From Odontesthes bonariensis (taxonomy: Eukaryota > Chordata > Actinopteri > Atheriniformes > Atherinopsidae): 64,000 nucleotides of DNA. Numbering within the stretch: the stretch's first letter is position 1; each line of letters opens with the position of its first letter. The stretch is from positions 24,263,322 to 24,327,321 of the forward strand of contig NC_134516.1 in NCBI RefSeq assembly GCF_027942865.1. The letters run 5' to 3'. Made by a program: the position numbers and the translations under genes. The notes under the pieces were generated by a model. That model was given only the letters and a program-made list of their open reading frames with translations. It ran no database searches and was not told where the DNA came from. Shown here in pieces: positions 17,806-31,055 of this stretch.

Positions 17806-20650
17806 GATCTATATAAAGGGTTGGACCTCCCAAAACCTGCTCTCCAGTCATCGATCCACACAAACCCCTGATCAAGGATCTGTTGATGCTACTGCTACAT
17901 GCTAAGTCATGGACAGAAACTGCGACATTTTTCAGTAAAACTGACCAACATGAATAACGGATTCATTCTCTGGAAAATCAATAACGGAGTGAAATAATGT
18001 TTTCAGTTCCACAATTGTGTGATGACAACAGCACAGAAATGTTATGACATCACAAAAGCAATATTCACAAGATGGAATGTCATAGATGACATCACAGCGA
18101 TGTCATCAGTGACATCACCGTGATGTTATCATAGATGACATCACCGTGATGATTATCATAGATGACATCACCGTGATGTTATCATAGATGACATCACAGC
18201 GATGTTATCATAGATGACATCACTGTGATGTTATCATAGATGACATCACTGTGATGTTATCATAGATGACATCACCATGATGTTATCATAGATGACATCA
18301 CTGTGATGTTATCATAGATGACATCACAAAATGATATCTCCAGAGTTTATAAATAGAACCCCCTCCTCAAGATGTATACTAGCTTGCCTGCTTGCTTGCC
18401 CGCTTGTTCGCCCGCTTAGTTGTAGCTTGCTCGCACGCTTGAGCTCGCCCGCTTGCTCGCCCGCTTGCTCGCCCGCTTGCTCGCCCGCATGGTCGCCCGC
18501 TTGAGCTCGCCCGCTTGGTTGCCCGCTTGCTCGCCCGCTTGTTCGCCTGCTTGAGCTTGCACGCTTTGCCGCTTGTTCGCCCGCTTGCTCGCTCGCTCGC
18601 TCACTACTTGTTAGTAATTTGTCCTAACAAGTAGACGTTACGTGATCGAGATTCATGCTGCACAATCTTTCCAACAGTCATGGTATCTCTTTTGTTAGTA
18701 ACAGTTAGTAAGATGGCGCCAGTGTGTGAGGCGCTCTGTCAGCCGTTCCGACTTTTGTGTGTTTTTATACTGTTTGTACTATGAGTTGCACATCATGTTG
18801 ACTGCCTGACGGTGTATAGTCGCCAAACGTTGCTTGAACTGAGAATTTCCGCCAAAGATTGGCGCAATTCAGATCGCGATGGCCATCAAAATCTGCCTCC
18901 TTTCCATTCCATTAAAAAGCAGGCAGCATAAAGTTAAACCAGAGCCCTGGTTGAATGAAACAACTCGCAATGCGAGACAGGTGTGTCGCAGAGCTGAGCG
19001 CAAGTGGAATAAGGATAAACTGGAAGTGTCTCTGCAAATATTGGGTGACTGTTGGCGTCGATATCAGTCCTCTGTGAAAGAGGCCAAAAGAAAATATTTC
19101 TCTGATCTTATTGCTTCAAATTCCCACAAACCTCTTGTGTTTTTTTAAAGTTTTAAATTCCGAGTTTTCTGAGTGTTTTATTTGACATTTTGTACTGGAT
19201 GTTCGTTGATACTACTCCGCCACCGCTAAGAAAATAGTGCGAGCGTGAACGAGCTGCCAAATAAAACACGACAGAAGCAACTTTTCGCAACGAAATTTGA
19301 TTTGGATTACCAGTGCACACCAGTAACCACTCCGGTGAGTTGATTATTTTGAAAACGGACGTTTATGGCAAACAGTCAAGACAGCCCCTCAGGCATCGCC
19401 AACATTACAGGCACGACTACAGGAGAAGACAAACTCAGAAATGGACATGAAGAAACCATTGAAGGACCGAAAGGATCCTTCTGCTGAAGGACTTGCAGAT
19501 ACTTCTGACCAAAAGGATCCTTTTCTCTCTATCTCCTCAGCATTAAAGTTGGGAACCTGCGCACCCTGGTAGGTTTAAAGGCATCAAAGTGGACGGAGTT
19601 TTTTGGCATGGGACCTTCCCCTGAAGGCTGTTGGCGGTCCCTGTACAAACCTCCTGTTGACAAACGGACAGGAGACATCCAGTGGAGGATCGTACATGGG
19701 GCCATAGCTACAAACAGGTATCTGGTGCACCTCGATCCTGGCACAGGGGATGGCTGTCCGTTCTGCCCTCGGTCAGAGACAGTCTACCACCTCTTTGTCC
19801 AATGTCCCAGACTGGAGGCGCTGTTCAGACAGCTGCAGAGGTGGTTTCAGGGGTTAAGTGAGGGTTTCTCCTCCAGCCTGTTCATCTTTGGGCCACATTA
19901 TTGTGCAAGGAGGAAGGCTGTACTTCAGTTGATTAAAGGGATAATCCGGAGTACAATATATTTTAGATCCATTTAGGGGATGTTGGGAGTACATATGTTG
20001 AGTTGACATCAAAATCATGTCATTCGGATGTGTTCTGAGAATTTCGATTTGACCGTTTTTAGCCAAAAGTCGTTAGCCTGGAAGTGAGAGAGGCATATCA
20101 TGTCACCGCTACAAAACGCTATTTTTATACCTCTTCTACAGCTCCAAACAACATAACACTTACGTGGTAGTGAGTAGAGGGTCCCTAAAGCCAAACCGAA
20201 GTGTCCCAAGGTCTTCATGTGGTCGGATAGAGAGTCCAGAATGAATTTAATCAAGCCAGTACCTTTCCGGAAATGTTGCTGCTGCAGCTGCTGCTGAAGA
20301 CCGTGGTGAAGTTGGTTTGATATTGGATATTGGACAGATATTCAAAATAAGGAAATAAGGTGTCTTTTTTTTCAAACCTGCTTTTAAACATGTATAGCAC
20401 TTTGTGCTACATGTTAATGTATGAAAAGTGCTTTATAAATAAAGTTTGATTTGATTTTGACCAGAGGCCCTACGGGTGGGGCGAGAAGCCTGTCTGCGTC
20501 TGCGTCTTCTAGAATAGAAAAATACTTTATCCATCTCCCAATGGGGGAAATTTAAATGAGTCAAGTAGCTCAAAAAGAAATTATTAATATTTACAATGAT
20601 TGTATATCAAAATATTATATATAATACTAGATTCTCCGAAATGTTGGGTA
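17276..20650 (+). repeat. Macrosatellite B, unit 2 (3375 bp)
   Basis: Same order of parts as unit 1. The 26-bp minisatellite is expanded to 10 octamers (about 18086-18329), the CTAT run is short, and the LINE-a leader frame carries a TGA in place of TGT near 18782. The second LINE-a frame is 18879-19148, cut short by an extra T in the TTTTTT tract. zf-RVT is at 19608-19976 with the intact CPFC/QCP form and the early stop shared with unit 1. Confidence 0.95.
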
Positions 20651-21135
20651 TGCATCATGAGGTTACTACTCATGTTCAAACTACCCAAGATGCAACGTGA
20701 CGTGACGTCGCTGATCAGCCTCACTTAGCATGTAGCAGTAGCATCAACAGATCCCTGATCAGGGTTTTGTGAGTCCGGGACTGCAGAGCTGTAGCTTCAG
20801 CTTCAGACATTCAGGCAGGTTTACTCTGCAAAGATTCCCTTTCTTTCCTTCAGCTGCTTTGATGTTTTAAATCATCAGGCTTTTTCTCTTAACGATTCCC
20901 TGTTATATTTTGGTGGGATAGCAGCAAACCCACTATGCGCTTGGTCATCACAAAGAGTGACGCCACACTTGTGCTGACAGAGGAAGTGTGCTTATGGAAG
21001 ATGAGCCAGATGCAGACAGATGTTTTCTACCTGTGGACACGTAATCAGAACCAGAATTTATTGCCAAGTAGGTTTGCACTTACAAGGAATCTGACTTGGT
21101 GTCGTTGATGCAGACGATATAGATATATATACAGA

Positions 21136-21180
<45 letters not shown>

Positions 21181-24025
21181 GATCTATATAAAGGGTTGGA
21201 CCTCCCAAAACCTGCTCTCCAGTCATCGATCCACACAAACCCCTGATCAAGGATCTGTTGATGCTACTGCTACATGCTAAGTCATGGACAGAAACTGCGA
21301 CATTTTTCAGTAAAACTGACCAACATGAATAACGGATTCATTCTCTGGAAAATCAATAACGGAGTGAAATAATGTTTTCAGTTCCACAATTGTGTGATGA
21401 CAACAGCACAGAAATGTTATGACATCACAAAAGCAATATTCACAAGATGGAATGTCATAGATGACATCACAGCGATGTCATCAGTGACATCACCGTGATG
21501 TTATCATAGATGACATCACCGTGATGATTATCATAGATGACATCACCGTGATGTTATCATAGATGACATCACAGCGATGTTATCATAGATGACATCACTG
21601 TGATGTTATCATAGATGACATCACTGTGATGTTATCATAGATGACATCACCATGATGTTATCATAGATGACATCACTGTGATGTTATCATAGATGACATC
21701 ACAAAATGATATCTCCAGAGTTTATAAATAGAACCCCCTCCTCAAGATGTATACTAGCTTGCCTGCTTGCTTGCCCGCTTGTTCGCCCGCTTAGTTGTAG
21801 CTTGCTCGCACGCTTGAGCTCGCCCGCTTGCTCGCCCGCTTGCTCGCCCGCTTGCTCGCCCGCATGGTCGCCCGCTTGAGCTCGCCCGCTTGGTTGCCCG
21901 CTTGCTCGCCCGCTTGTTCGCCTGCTTGAGCTTGCACGCTTTGCCGCTTGTTCGCCCGCTTGCTCGCTCGCTCGCTCACTACTTGTTAGTAATTTGTCCT
22001 AACAAGTAGACGTTACGTGATCGAGATTCATGCTGCACAATCTTTCCAACAGTCATGGTATCTCTTTTGTTAGTAACAGTTAGTAAGATGGCGCCAGTGT
22101 GTGAGGCGCTCTGTCAGCCGTTCCGACTTTTGTGTGTTTTTATACTGTTTGTACTATGAGTTGCACATCATGTTGACTGCCTGACGGTGTATAGTCGCCA
22201 AACGTTGCTTGAACTGAGAATTTCCGCCAAAGATTGGCGCAATTCAGATCGCGATGGCCATCAAAATCTGCCTCCTTTCCATTCCATTAAAAAGCAGGCA
22301 GCATAAAGTTAAACCAGAGCCCTGGTTGAATGAAACAACTCGCAATGCGAGACAGGTGTGTCGCAGAGCTGAGCGCAAGTGGAATAAGGATAAACTGGAA
22401 GTGTCTCTGCAAATATTGGGTGACTGTTGGCGTCGATATCAGTCCTCTGTGAAAGAGGCCAAAAGAAAATATTTCTCTGATCTTATTGCTTCAAATTCCC
22501 ACAAACCTCTTGTGTTTTTTTAAAGTTTTAAATTCCGAGTTTTCTGAGTGTTTTATTTGACATTTTGTACTGGATGTTCGTTGATACTACTCCGCCACCG
22601 CTAAGAAAATAGTGCGAGCGTGAACGAGCTGCCAAATAAAACACGACAGAAGCAACTTTTCGCAACGAAATTTGATTTGGATTACCAGTGCACACCAGTA
22701 ACCACTCCGGTGAGTTGATTATTTTGAAAACGGACGTTTATGGCAAACAGTCAAGACAGCCCCTCAGGCATCGCCAACATTACATGCACGACTACAGGAG
22801 AGGACAAACTCAGAAATGGACATGAAGAAACCATTGAAGGACCGAAAGGATCCTTCTGCTGAAGGACTGGCAGATACTTCTGACCAAAAGGATCCTTTTC
22901 TCTCTATCTCCTCAGCATTAAAGTTGGGAACCTGCGCACCCTGGTAGGTTTAAAGGCATCAAAGTGGACGGAGTTTTTTGGCATGGGACCTTCCCCTGAA
23001 GGCTGTTGGCGGTCCCTGTACAAACCTCCTGTTGACAAACGGACAGGAGACATCCAGTGGAGGATCGTACATGGGGCCATAGCTACAAACAGGTATCTGG
23101 TGCACCTCGATCCTGGCACAGGGGATGGCTGTCCGTTCTGCCCTCGGTCAGAGACAGTCTACCACCTCGTTGTCCAAAATACCAGACTGGAGGCGCTGTT
23201 CAGACAGCTGCAGAGGTGGTTTCAGGGGTTAAGTGAGGGTTTCTCCTCCAGCCTGTTCATCTTTGGGCCACATTATTGTGCAAGGAGGAAGGCTGTACTT
23301 CAGTTGATTAAAGGGATAATCCGGAGTAAAATGCACTTTAGATCCATTTACGGGATGTTGGGAGTACATATGTTGAGTTGACATCAAAATCATGTCATTC
23401 GGATGTGTTCTGAGAATTTCGATTTGACCGTTTTTAGCCAAAAGTCGTTAGCCTGGAAGTGAGAGAGGCATATCATGTCACCGCTACAAAACACTATTTT
23501 TATACCTCTTCTACAGCTCCAAACAACATAACACTTACGTGGTAGTGAGTAGAGGGTCCCTAAAGCCAAACCGAAGTGTCCCGAGGTCTTCATGTGGTCG
23601 GATATAGAGTCCAGAATGAATTTAATCAAGCCAGTACCTTTCCGGAAATGTTGCTGCTGCAGCTGCTGCTGAAGACCGTGGTGAAGTTGGTTTGATATTG
23701 GATATTGGACAGATATTCAAAATAAGGAAATAAGGTGTCTTTTTTTTCAAACCTGCTTTTAAACATGTATAGCACTTTGTGCTACATGTTAATGTATGAA
23801 AAGTGCTTTATAAATAAAGTTTGATTTGATTTTGACCAGAGGCCCTACGGGTGGGTCGAGAAGCCTGTCTGCGTCTGCGTCTTCTAGAATAGAAAAATAC
23901 TTTATCCATCCCCCAATGGGGGAAATTTAAATGAGTCAAGTAGCTCAAAAAGAAATGATTATTATTTACAATGATTGTATATCAAAATATTATATATAAT
24001 ACTAGATTCTCCGAAATGTTGGGTA
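20651..24025 (+). repeat. Macrosatellite B, unit 3 (3375 bp)
   Basis: Same length as unit 2, and the front half looks identical to it, including the 10-octamer minisatellite and the TGA in LINE-a. The back half switches type: zf-RVT (22983-23381) has the longer end and the altered HLVVQNTRLE segment seen in units 4 and 8. Fragment b carries a private ACATGCACG change near 22784. Confidence 0.95.
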
Positions 24026-24510
24026 TGCATCATGAGGTTACTACTCATATTCAAACTACCCAAGATGCAACGTAACGTGACGTCGCTGATCGGTCTCACT
24101 TAGCATGTAGCAGTAGCATCAACAGATCCCTGATCAGGGTTTTGTGAGTCCGGGACTGCAGAGCTGTAGCTTCAGCTTCAGACATTCAGGCAGGTTTACT
24201 CTGCAAAGATTCCCTTTCTTTCCTTCAGCTGCTTTGATGTTTTAAATCATCAGGCTTTTTCTCTTAACGATTCCCTGTTATATTTTGGTGGGATAGCAGC
24301 ACACCCACTATGCGCTTGGTAATCACAAAGAGTGACGCCACACTTGTGCTGACAGAGGAAGTGTGCTTATGGAAGATGAGCCAGATGCAGACAGATGTTT
24401 TCTACCTGTGGACACGTAATCAGAACCAGAATTTATTGCCAAGTAGGTTTGCACTTACAAGGAATCTGACTTGGTGTCGTTGGTGCAGACGATATAGATA
24501 TATATACAGA

Positions 24511-24555
<45 letters not shown>

Positions 24556-27253
24556 GATCTATATAAAAGGTTGGACCTCCCAAAACCTGCTCTCCAGTCA
24601 TCGACCCACACAAACCCCTGATCAAGGATCTGTTGATGCTACTGCTACATGCTAAGTCATGGACAGAAACTGCGACATTTTTCAGTAAAACTGACCAACA
24701 TGAATAACGGATTCATTCTCTGGAAAATCAATAACGGAGTGAAATAATGTTTTCAGTTCCACAATTGTGTGATGACAACAGCACAGAAATGTTATGACAT
24801 CACAAAAGCAATATTCACAAGATGGAATGTCATAGATGACATCACAGCGATGTCATCAGTGACATCAATGTGATGTTATCATAGATGACATCACTGTGAT
24901 GTTATCATAGATGACATCACAAAATGATATCTCCAGAGTTTATAAATAGAACCCCCTCCTCAAGATGTATACTAGCTTGCCTGCTTGCTTGCCCGCTTGT
25001 TCGCCCGCTTAGTTGTAGCTTGCTCGCACGCTTGAGCTCGCCCGCTTGCTCGCCCGCTTGCTCGCCCGCTTGCTCGCCCGCTTGCTCGCCCGCATGGTCG
25101 CCCGCTTGAGCTCGCCCGCTTGGTTGCCCGCTTGCTCGCCCGCTTGTTCGCCTGCTTTGCTCGCACGCTTTGCCGCTTGTTCGCCCGCTTGCTCGCTCGC
25201 TCGCTCACTACTTGTTAGTAATTTGTCCTAACAAGTAGACGTTACGTGATCGAGATTCATGCTGCACAATCTTTCCAACAGTCATGGTATCTCTTTTGTT
25301 AGTAACAGCTAGTAAGATGGCGCCAGTGTGTGAGGCGCTCTGTCAGCCGTTCCGACTTTTGTGTGTTTTTATACTGTTTGTACTATGTGTTACACATCAT
25401 GTTGACTGCCTGACGGTGTATAGTCGCCAAACGTTGCTTGAACTGAGAATTTCCGCCAAAGATTGGCGCAATTCAGATCGCGATGGCCATCAAAATCTGC
25501 CTCCTTTCCATTCCATTAAAAAGCAGGCAGCATAAAGTTAAACCAGAGCCCTGGTTGAATGAAACAACTCGCAATGCGAGACAGGTGTGTCGCAGAGCTG
25601 AGCGCAAGTGGAATAAGGATAAACTGGAAGTGTCTCTGCAAATATTGGGTGACTGTTGGCGTCGATATCAGTCCTCTGTGAAAGAGGCCAAAAGAAAATA
25701 TTTCTCTGATCTTATTGCTTCAAATTCCCACAAACCTCTTGTGTTTTTTAAAGTTTTAAATTCTGAGTTTTCTGAGTGTTTTATTTGACATTTTGTACTG
25801 GATGTTCGTTGATACTACTCCGCCACCGCTAAGAAAATAGTGCGAGCGTGGACGAGCTGCCAAATAAAACACGACAGAAGCAACTTTTCGCAACGAAATT
25901 TGATTTGGATTACCAGTGCACACCAGTAACCACTCCGGTGAGTTGATTATTTTGAAAACGGACGTTTATGGCAAACAGTCAAGACAGCCCCTCAGGCATC
26001 GCCAACATTACAGGCACGACTACAGGAGAAGACAAACTCAGAAATGGACATGAAGAAACCATTGAAGGACCGAAAGGATCCTTCTGCTGAAGGACTTGCA
26101 GATACTTCTGACCAAAAGGATCCTTTTCTCTCTATCTCCTCAGCATTAAAGTTGGGAACCTGCGCACCCTGGTAGGTTTAAAGGCATCAAAGTGGACAGA
26201 GTTTTTTGGCATGGGACCTTCCCCTGAAGGCTGTTGGCGGTCCCTGTACAAACCTCCTGTTGACAAACGGACAGGAGACATCCAGTGGAGGATCGTACAT
26301 GGGGCCATAGCTACAAACAGGTATCTGGTGCACCTCGATCCTGGCACAGGGGATGGCTGTCCGTTCTGCCCTCGGTCAGAGACAGTCTACCACCTCGTTG
26401 TCCAAAATACCAGACTGGAGGCGCTGTTCAGACAGCTGCAGAGGTGGTTTCAGGGGTTAAGTGAGGGTTTCTCCTCCAGCCTGTTCATCTTTGGGCCACA
26501 TTATTGTGCAAGGAGGAAGGCTGTACTTCAGTTGATTAAAGGGATAATCCGGAGTAAAATGCACTTTAGATCCATTTACGGGATGTTGGGAGTACATATG
26601 TTGAGTTGACATCAAAATCATGTCATTCGGATGTGTTCTGAGAATTTCGATTTGACCGTTTTTAGCCAAAAGTCGTTAGCCTGGAAGTGAGAGAGGCATA
26701 TCATGTCACCGCTACAAAACACTATTTTTATACCTCTTCTACAGCTCCAAACAACATAACACTTACGTGGTAGTGAGTAGAGGGTCCCTAAAGCCAAACC
26801 GAAGTGTCCCGAGGTCTTCATGTGGTCGGATATAGAGTCCAGAATGAATTTAATCAAGCCAGTACCTTTCCGGAAATGTTGCTGCTGCAGCTGCTGCTGA
26901 AGACCGTGGTGAAGTTGGTTTGATATTGGATATTGGACAGATATTCAAAATAAGGAAATAAGGTGTCTTTTTTTTCAAACCTGCTTTTAAACATGTATAG
27001 CACTTTGTGCTACATGTTAATGTATGAAAAGTGCTTTATAAATAAAGTTTGATTTGATTTTGACCAGAGGCCCTACGGGTGGGTCGAGAAGCCTGTCTGC
27101 GTCTGCGTCTTCTAGAATAGAAAAATACTTTATCCATCCCCCAATGGGGGAAATTTAAATGAGTCAAGTAGCTCAAAAAGAAATGATTATTATTTACAAT
27201 GATTGTATATCAAAATATTATATATAATACTAGATTCTCCGAAATGTTGGGTA
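24026..27253 (+). repeat. Macrosatellite B, unit 4 (3228 bp)
   Basis: The shortest full unit. The CTAT run is short and 4 TGACATCA octamers are present. LINE-a frames are at 25284-25535 and 25483-25788. zf-RVT at 26211-26609 has the QNT variant. The 12-bp minisatellite (about 24975-25205) is of the type with TGCTTTGCTCGC, shared with units 5, 6, 7 and 9. Confidence 0.95.
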
Positions 27254-27738
27254 TGCATCATGAGGTTACTACTCATATTCAAACTACCCAAGATGCAACG
27301 TAACGTGACGTCGCTGATCGGTCTCACTTAGCATGTAGCAGTAGCATCAACAGATCCCTGATCAGGGTTTTGTGAGTCCGGGACTGCAGAGCTGTAGCTT
27401 CAGCTTCAGACATTCAGGCAGGTTTACTCTGCAAAGATTCCCTTTCTTTCCTTCAGCTGCTTTGATGTTTTAAATCATCAGGCTTTTTCTCTTAACGATT
27501 CCCTGTTATATTTTGGTGGGATAGCAGCACACCCACTATGCGCTTGGTAATCACAAAGAGTGACGCCACACTTGTGCTGACAGAGGAAGTGTGCTTATGG
27601 AAGATGAGCCAGATGCAGACAGATGTTTTCTACCTGTGGACACGTAATCAGAACCAGAATTTATTGCCAAGTAGGTTTGCACTTACAATGAATCTGACTT
27701 GGTGTCGTTGGTGCAGACGATATAGATATATATACAGA

Positions 27739-27815
<77 letters not shown>

Positions 27816-30513
27816 GATCTATATAAAAGGTTGGACCTCCCAAAACCTGCTCTCCAGTCATCGACCCACACAAACCCCTGATCAAGGATCTGTTGATGCT
27901 ACTGCTACATGCTAAGTCATGGACAGAAACTGCGACATTTTTCAGTAAAACTGACCAACATGAATAACGGATTCATTCTCTGGAAAATCAATAACGGAGT
28001 GAAATAATGTTTTCAGTTCCACAATTGTGTGATGACAACAGCACAGAAATCTTATGACATCACAAAAGCAATATTCACAAGATGGAATGTCATAGATGAC
28101 ATCACAGCGATGTCATCAGTGACATCAATGTGATGTTATCATAGATGACATCACTGTGATGTTATCATAGATGACATCACAAAATGATATCTCCAGAGTT
28201 TATAAATAGAACCCCCTCCTCAAGATGTATACTAGCTTGCCTGCTTGCTTGCCCGCTTGTTCGCCCGCTTAGTTGTAGCTTGCTCGCACGCTTGAGCTCG
28301 CCCGCTTGCTCGCCCGCTTGCTCGCCCGCTTGCTCGCCCGCTTGCTCGCCCGCATGGTCGCCCGCTTGAGCTCGCCCGCTTGGTTGCCCGCTTGCTCGCC
28401 CGCTTGTTCGCCTGCTTTGCTCGCACGCTTTGCCGCTTGTTCGCCCGCTTGCTCGCTCGCTCGCTCACTACTTGTTAGTAATTTGTCCTAACAAGTAGAC
28501 GTTACGTGATCGAGATTCATGCTGCACAATCTTTCCAACAGTCATGGTATCTCTTTTGTTAGTAACAGTTAGTAAGATGGCGCCAGTGTGTGAGGCGCTC
28601 TGTCAGCCGTTCCGACTTTTGTGTGTTTTTATACTGTTTGTACTATGTGTTACACATCATGTTGACTGCCTGACGGTGTATAGTCGCCAAACGTTGCTTG
28701 AACTGAGAATTTCCGCCAAAGATTGGCGCAATTCAGATCGCGATGGCCATCAAAATCTGCCTCCTTTCCATTCCATTAAAAAGCAGGCAGCATAAAGTTA
28801 AACCAGAGCCCTGGTTGAATGAAACAACTCGCAATGCGAGACAGGTGTGTCGCAGAGCTGAGCGCAAGTGGAATAAGGATAAACTGGAAGTGTCTCTGCA
28901 AATATTGGGTGACTGTTGGCGTCGATATCAGTCCTCTGTGAAAGAGGCCAAAAGAAAATATTTCTCTGATCTTATTGCTTCAAATTCCCACAAACCTCTT
29001 GTGTTTTTTAAAGTTTTAAATTCTGAGTTTTCTGAGTGTTTTATTTGACATTTTGTACTGGATGTTCGTTGATACTACTCCGCCACCGCTAAGAAAATAG
29101 TGCGAGCGTGGACGAGCTGCCAAATAAAACACGACAGAAGCAACTTTTCGCAACGAAATTTGATTTGGATTACCAGTGCACACCAGTAACCACTCCGGTG
29201 AGTTGATTATTTTGAAAACGGACGTTTATGGCAAACAGTCAAGACAGCCCCTCAGGCATCGCCAACATTACAGGCACGACTACAGGAGAAGACAAACTCA
29301 GAAATGGACATGAAGAAACCATTGAAGGACCGAAAGGATCCTTCTGCTGAAGGACTTGCAGATACTTCTGACCAAAAGGATCCTTTTCTCTCTATCTCCT
29401 CAGCATTAAAGTTGGGAACCTGCGCACCCTGGTAGGTTTAAAGGCATCAAAGTGGACAGAGTTTTTTGGCATGGGACCTTCCCCTGAAGGCTGTTGGCGG
29501 TCCCTGTACAAACCTCCTGTTGACAAACGGACAGGAGACATCCAGTGGAGGATCGTACATGGGGCCATAGCTACAAACAGGTATCTGGTGCACCTCGATC
29601 CTGGCACAGGGGATGGCTGTCCGTTCTGCCCTCGGTCAGAGACAGTCTACCACCTCTTTGTCCAATGTCCCAGACTGGAGGCGCTGTTCAGACAGCTGCA
29701 GAGGTGGTTTCAGGGGTTAAGTGAGGGTTTCTCCTCCAGCCTGTTCATCTTTGGGCCACATTATTGTGCAAGGAGGAAGGCTGTACTTCAGTTGATTAAA
29801 GGGATAATCCGGAGTAAAATGCACTTTAGATCCATTTACGGGATGTTGGGAGTACATATGTTGAGTTGACATCAAAATCATGTCATTCGGATGTGTTCTG
29901 AGAATTTCGATTTGACCGTTTTTAGCCAAAAGTCGTTAGCCTGGAAGTGAGAGAGGGATATCATGTCACCGCTACAAAACACTATTTTTATACCTCTTCT
30001 ACAGCTCCAAACAACATAACACTTACGTGGTAGTGAGTAGAGGGTCCCTAAAGCCAAACCGAAGTGTCCCGAGGTCTTCATGTGGTCGGATATAGAGTCC
30101 AGAATGAATTTAATCAAGCCAGTACCTTTCCGGAAATGTTGCTGCTGCAGCTGCTGCTGAAGACCGTGGTGAAGTTGGTTTGATATTGGATATTGGACAG
30201 ATATTCAAAATAAGGAAATAAGGTGTCTTTTTTTTCAAACCTGCTTTTAAACATGTATAGCACTTTGTGCTACATGTTAATGTATGAAAAGTGCTTTATA
30301 AATAAAGTTTGATTTGATTTTGACCAGAGGCCCTACGGGTGGGTCGAGAAGCCTGTCTGCGTCTGCGTCTTCTAGAATAGAAAAATACTTTATCCATCCC
30401 CCAATGGGGGAAATTTAAATGAGTCAAGTAGCTCAAAAAGAAATGATTATTATTTACAATGATTGTATATAAAAATATTATATATAATACTAGATTCTCC
30501 GAAATGTTGGGTA
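27254..30513 (+). repeat. Macrosatellite B, unit 5 (3260 bp)
   Basis: Long CTAT run (about 27742-27813). LINE-a frames at 28544-28795 and 28743-29048. zf-RVT at 29471-29869 with the QCP form. AATGAATC replaces AAGGAATC near 27689, a change shared with unit 9. Confidence 0.95.
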
Positions 30514-30998
30514 TGCATCATGAGGTTACTACTCATATTCAAACTACCCAAGATGCAACGTAACGTGACGTCGCTGATCGGTCTCACTTAGCATGTAGCA
30601 GTAGCATCAACAGATCCCTGATCAGGGTTTTGTGAGTCCGGGACTGCAGAGCTGTAGCTTCAGCTTCAAACATTCAGGCAGGTTTACTCTGCAAAGATTC
30701 CCTTTCTTTCCTTCAGCTGCTTTGATGTTTTAAATCATCAGGCTTTTTCTCTTAACGATTCCCTGTTATATTTTGGTGGGATAGCAGCACACCCACTATG
30801 CGCTTGGTAATCACAAAGAGTGACGCCACACTTGTGCTGACAGAGGAAGTGTGCTTATGGAAGATGAGCCAGATGCAGACAGATGTTTTCTACCTGTGGA
30901 CACGTAATCAGAACCAGAATTTATTGCCAAGTAGGTTTGCACTTACAAGGAATCTGACTTGGTGTCGTTGGTGCAGACGATATAGATATATATACAGA

Positions 30999-31055
<57 letters not shown>

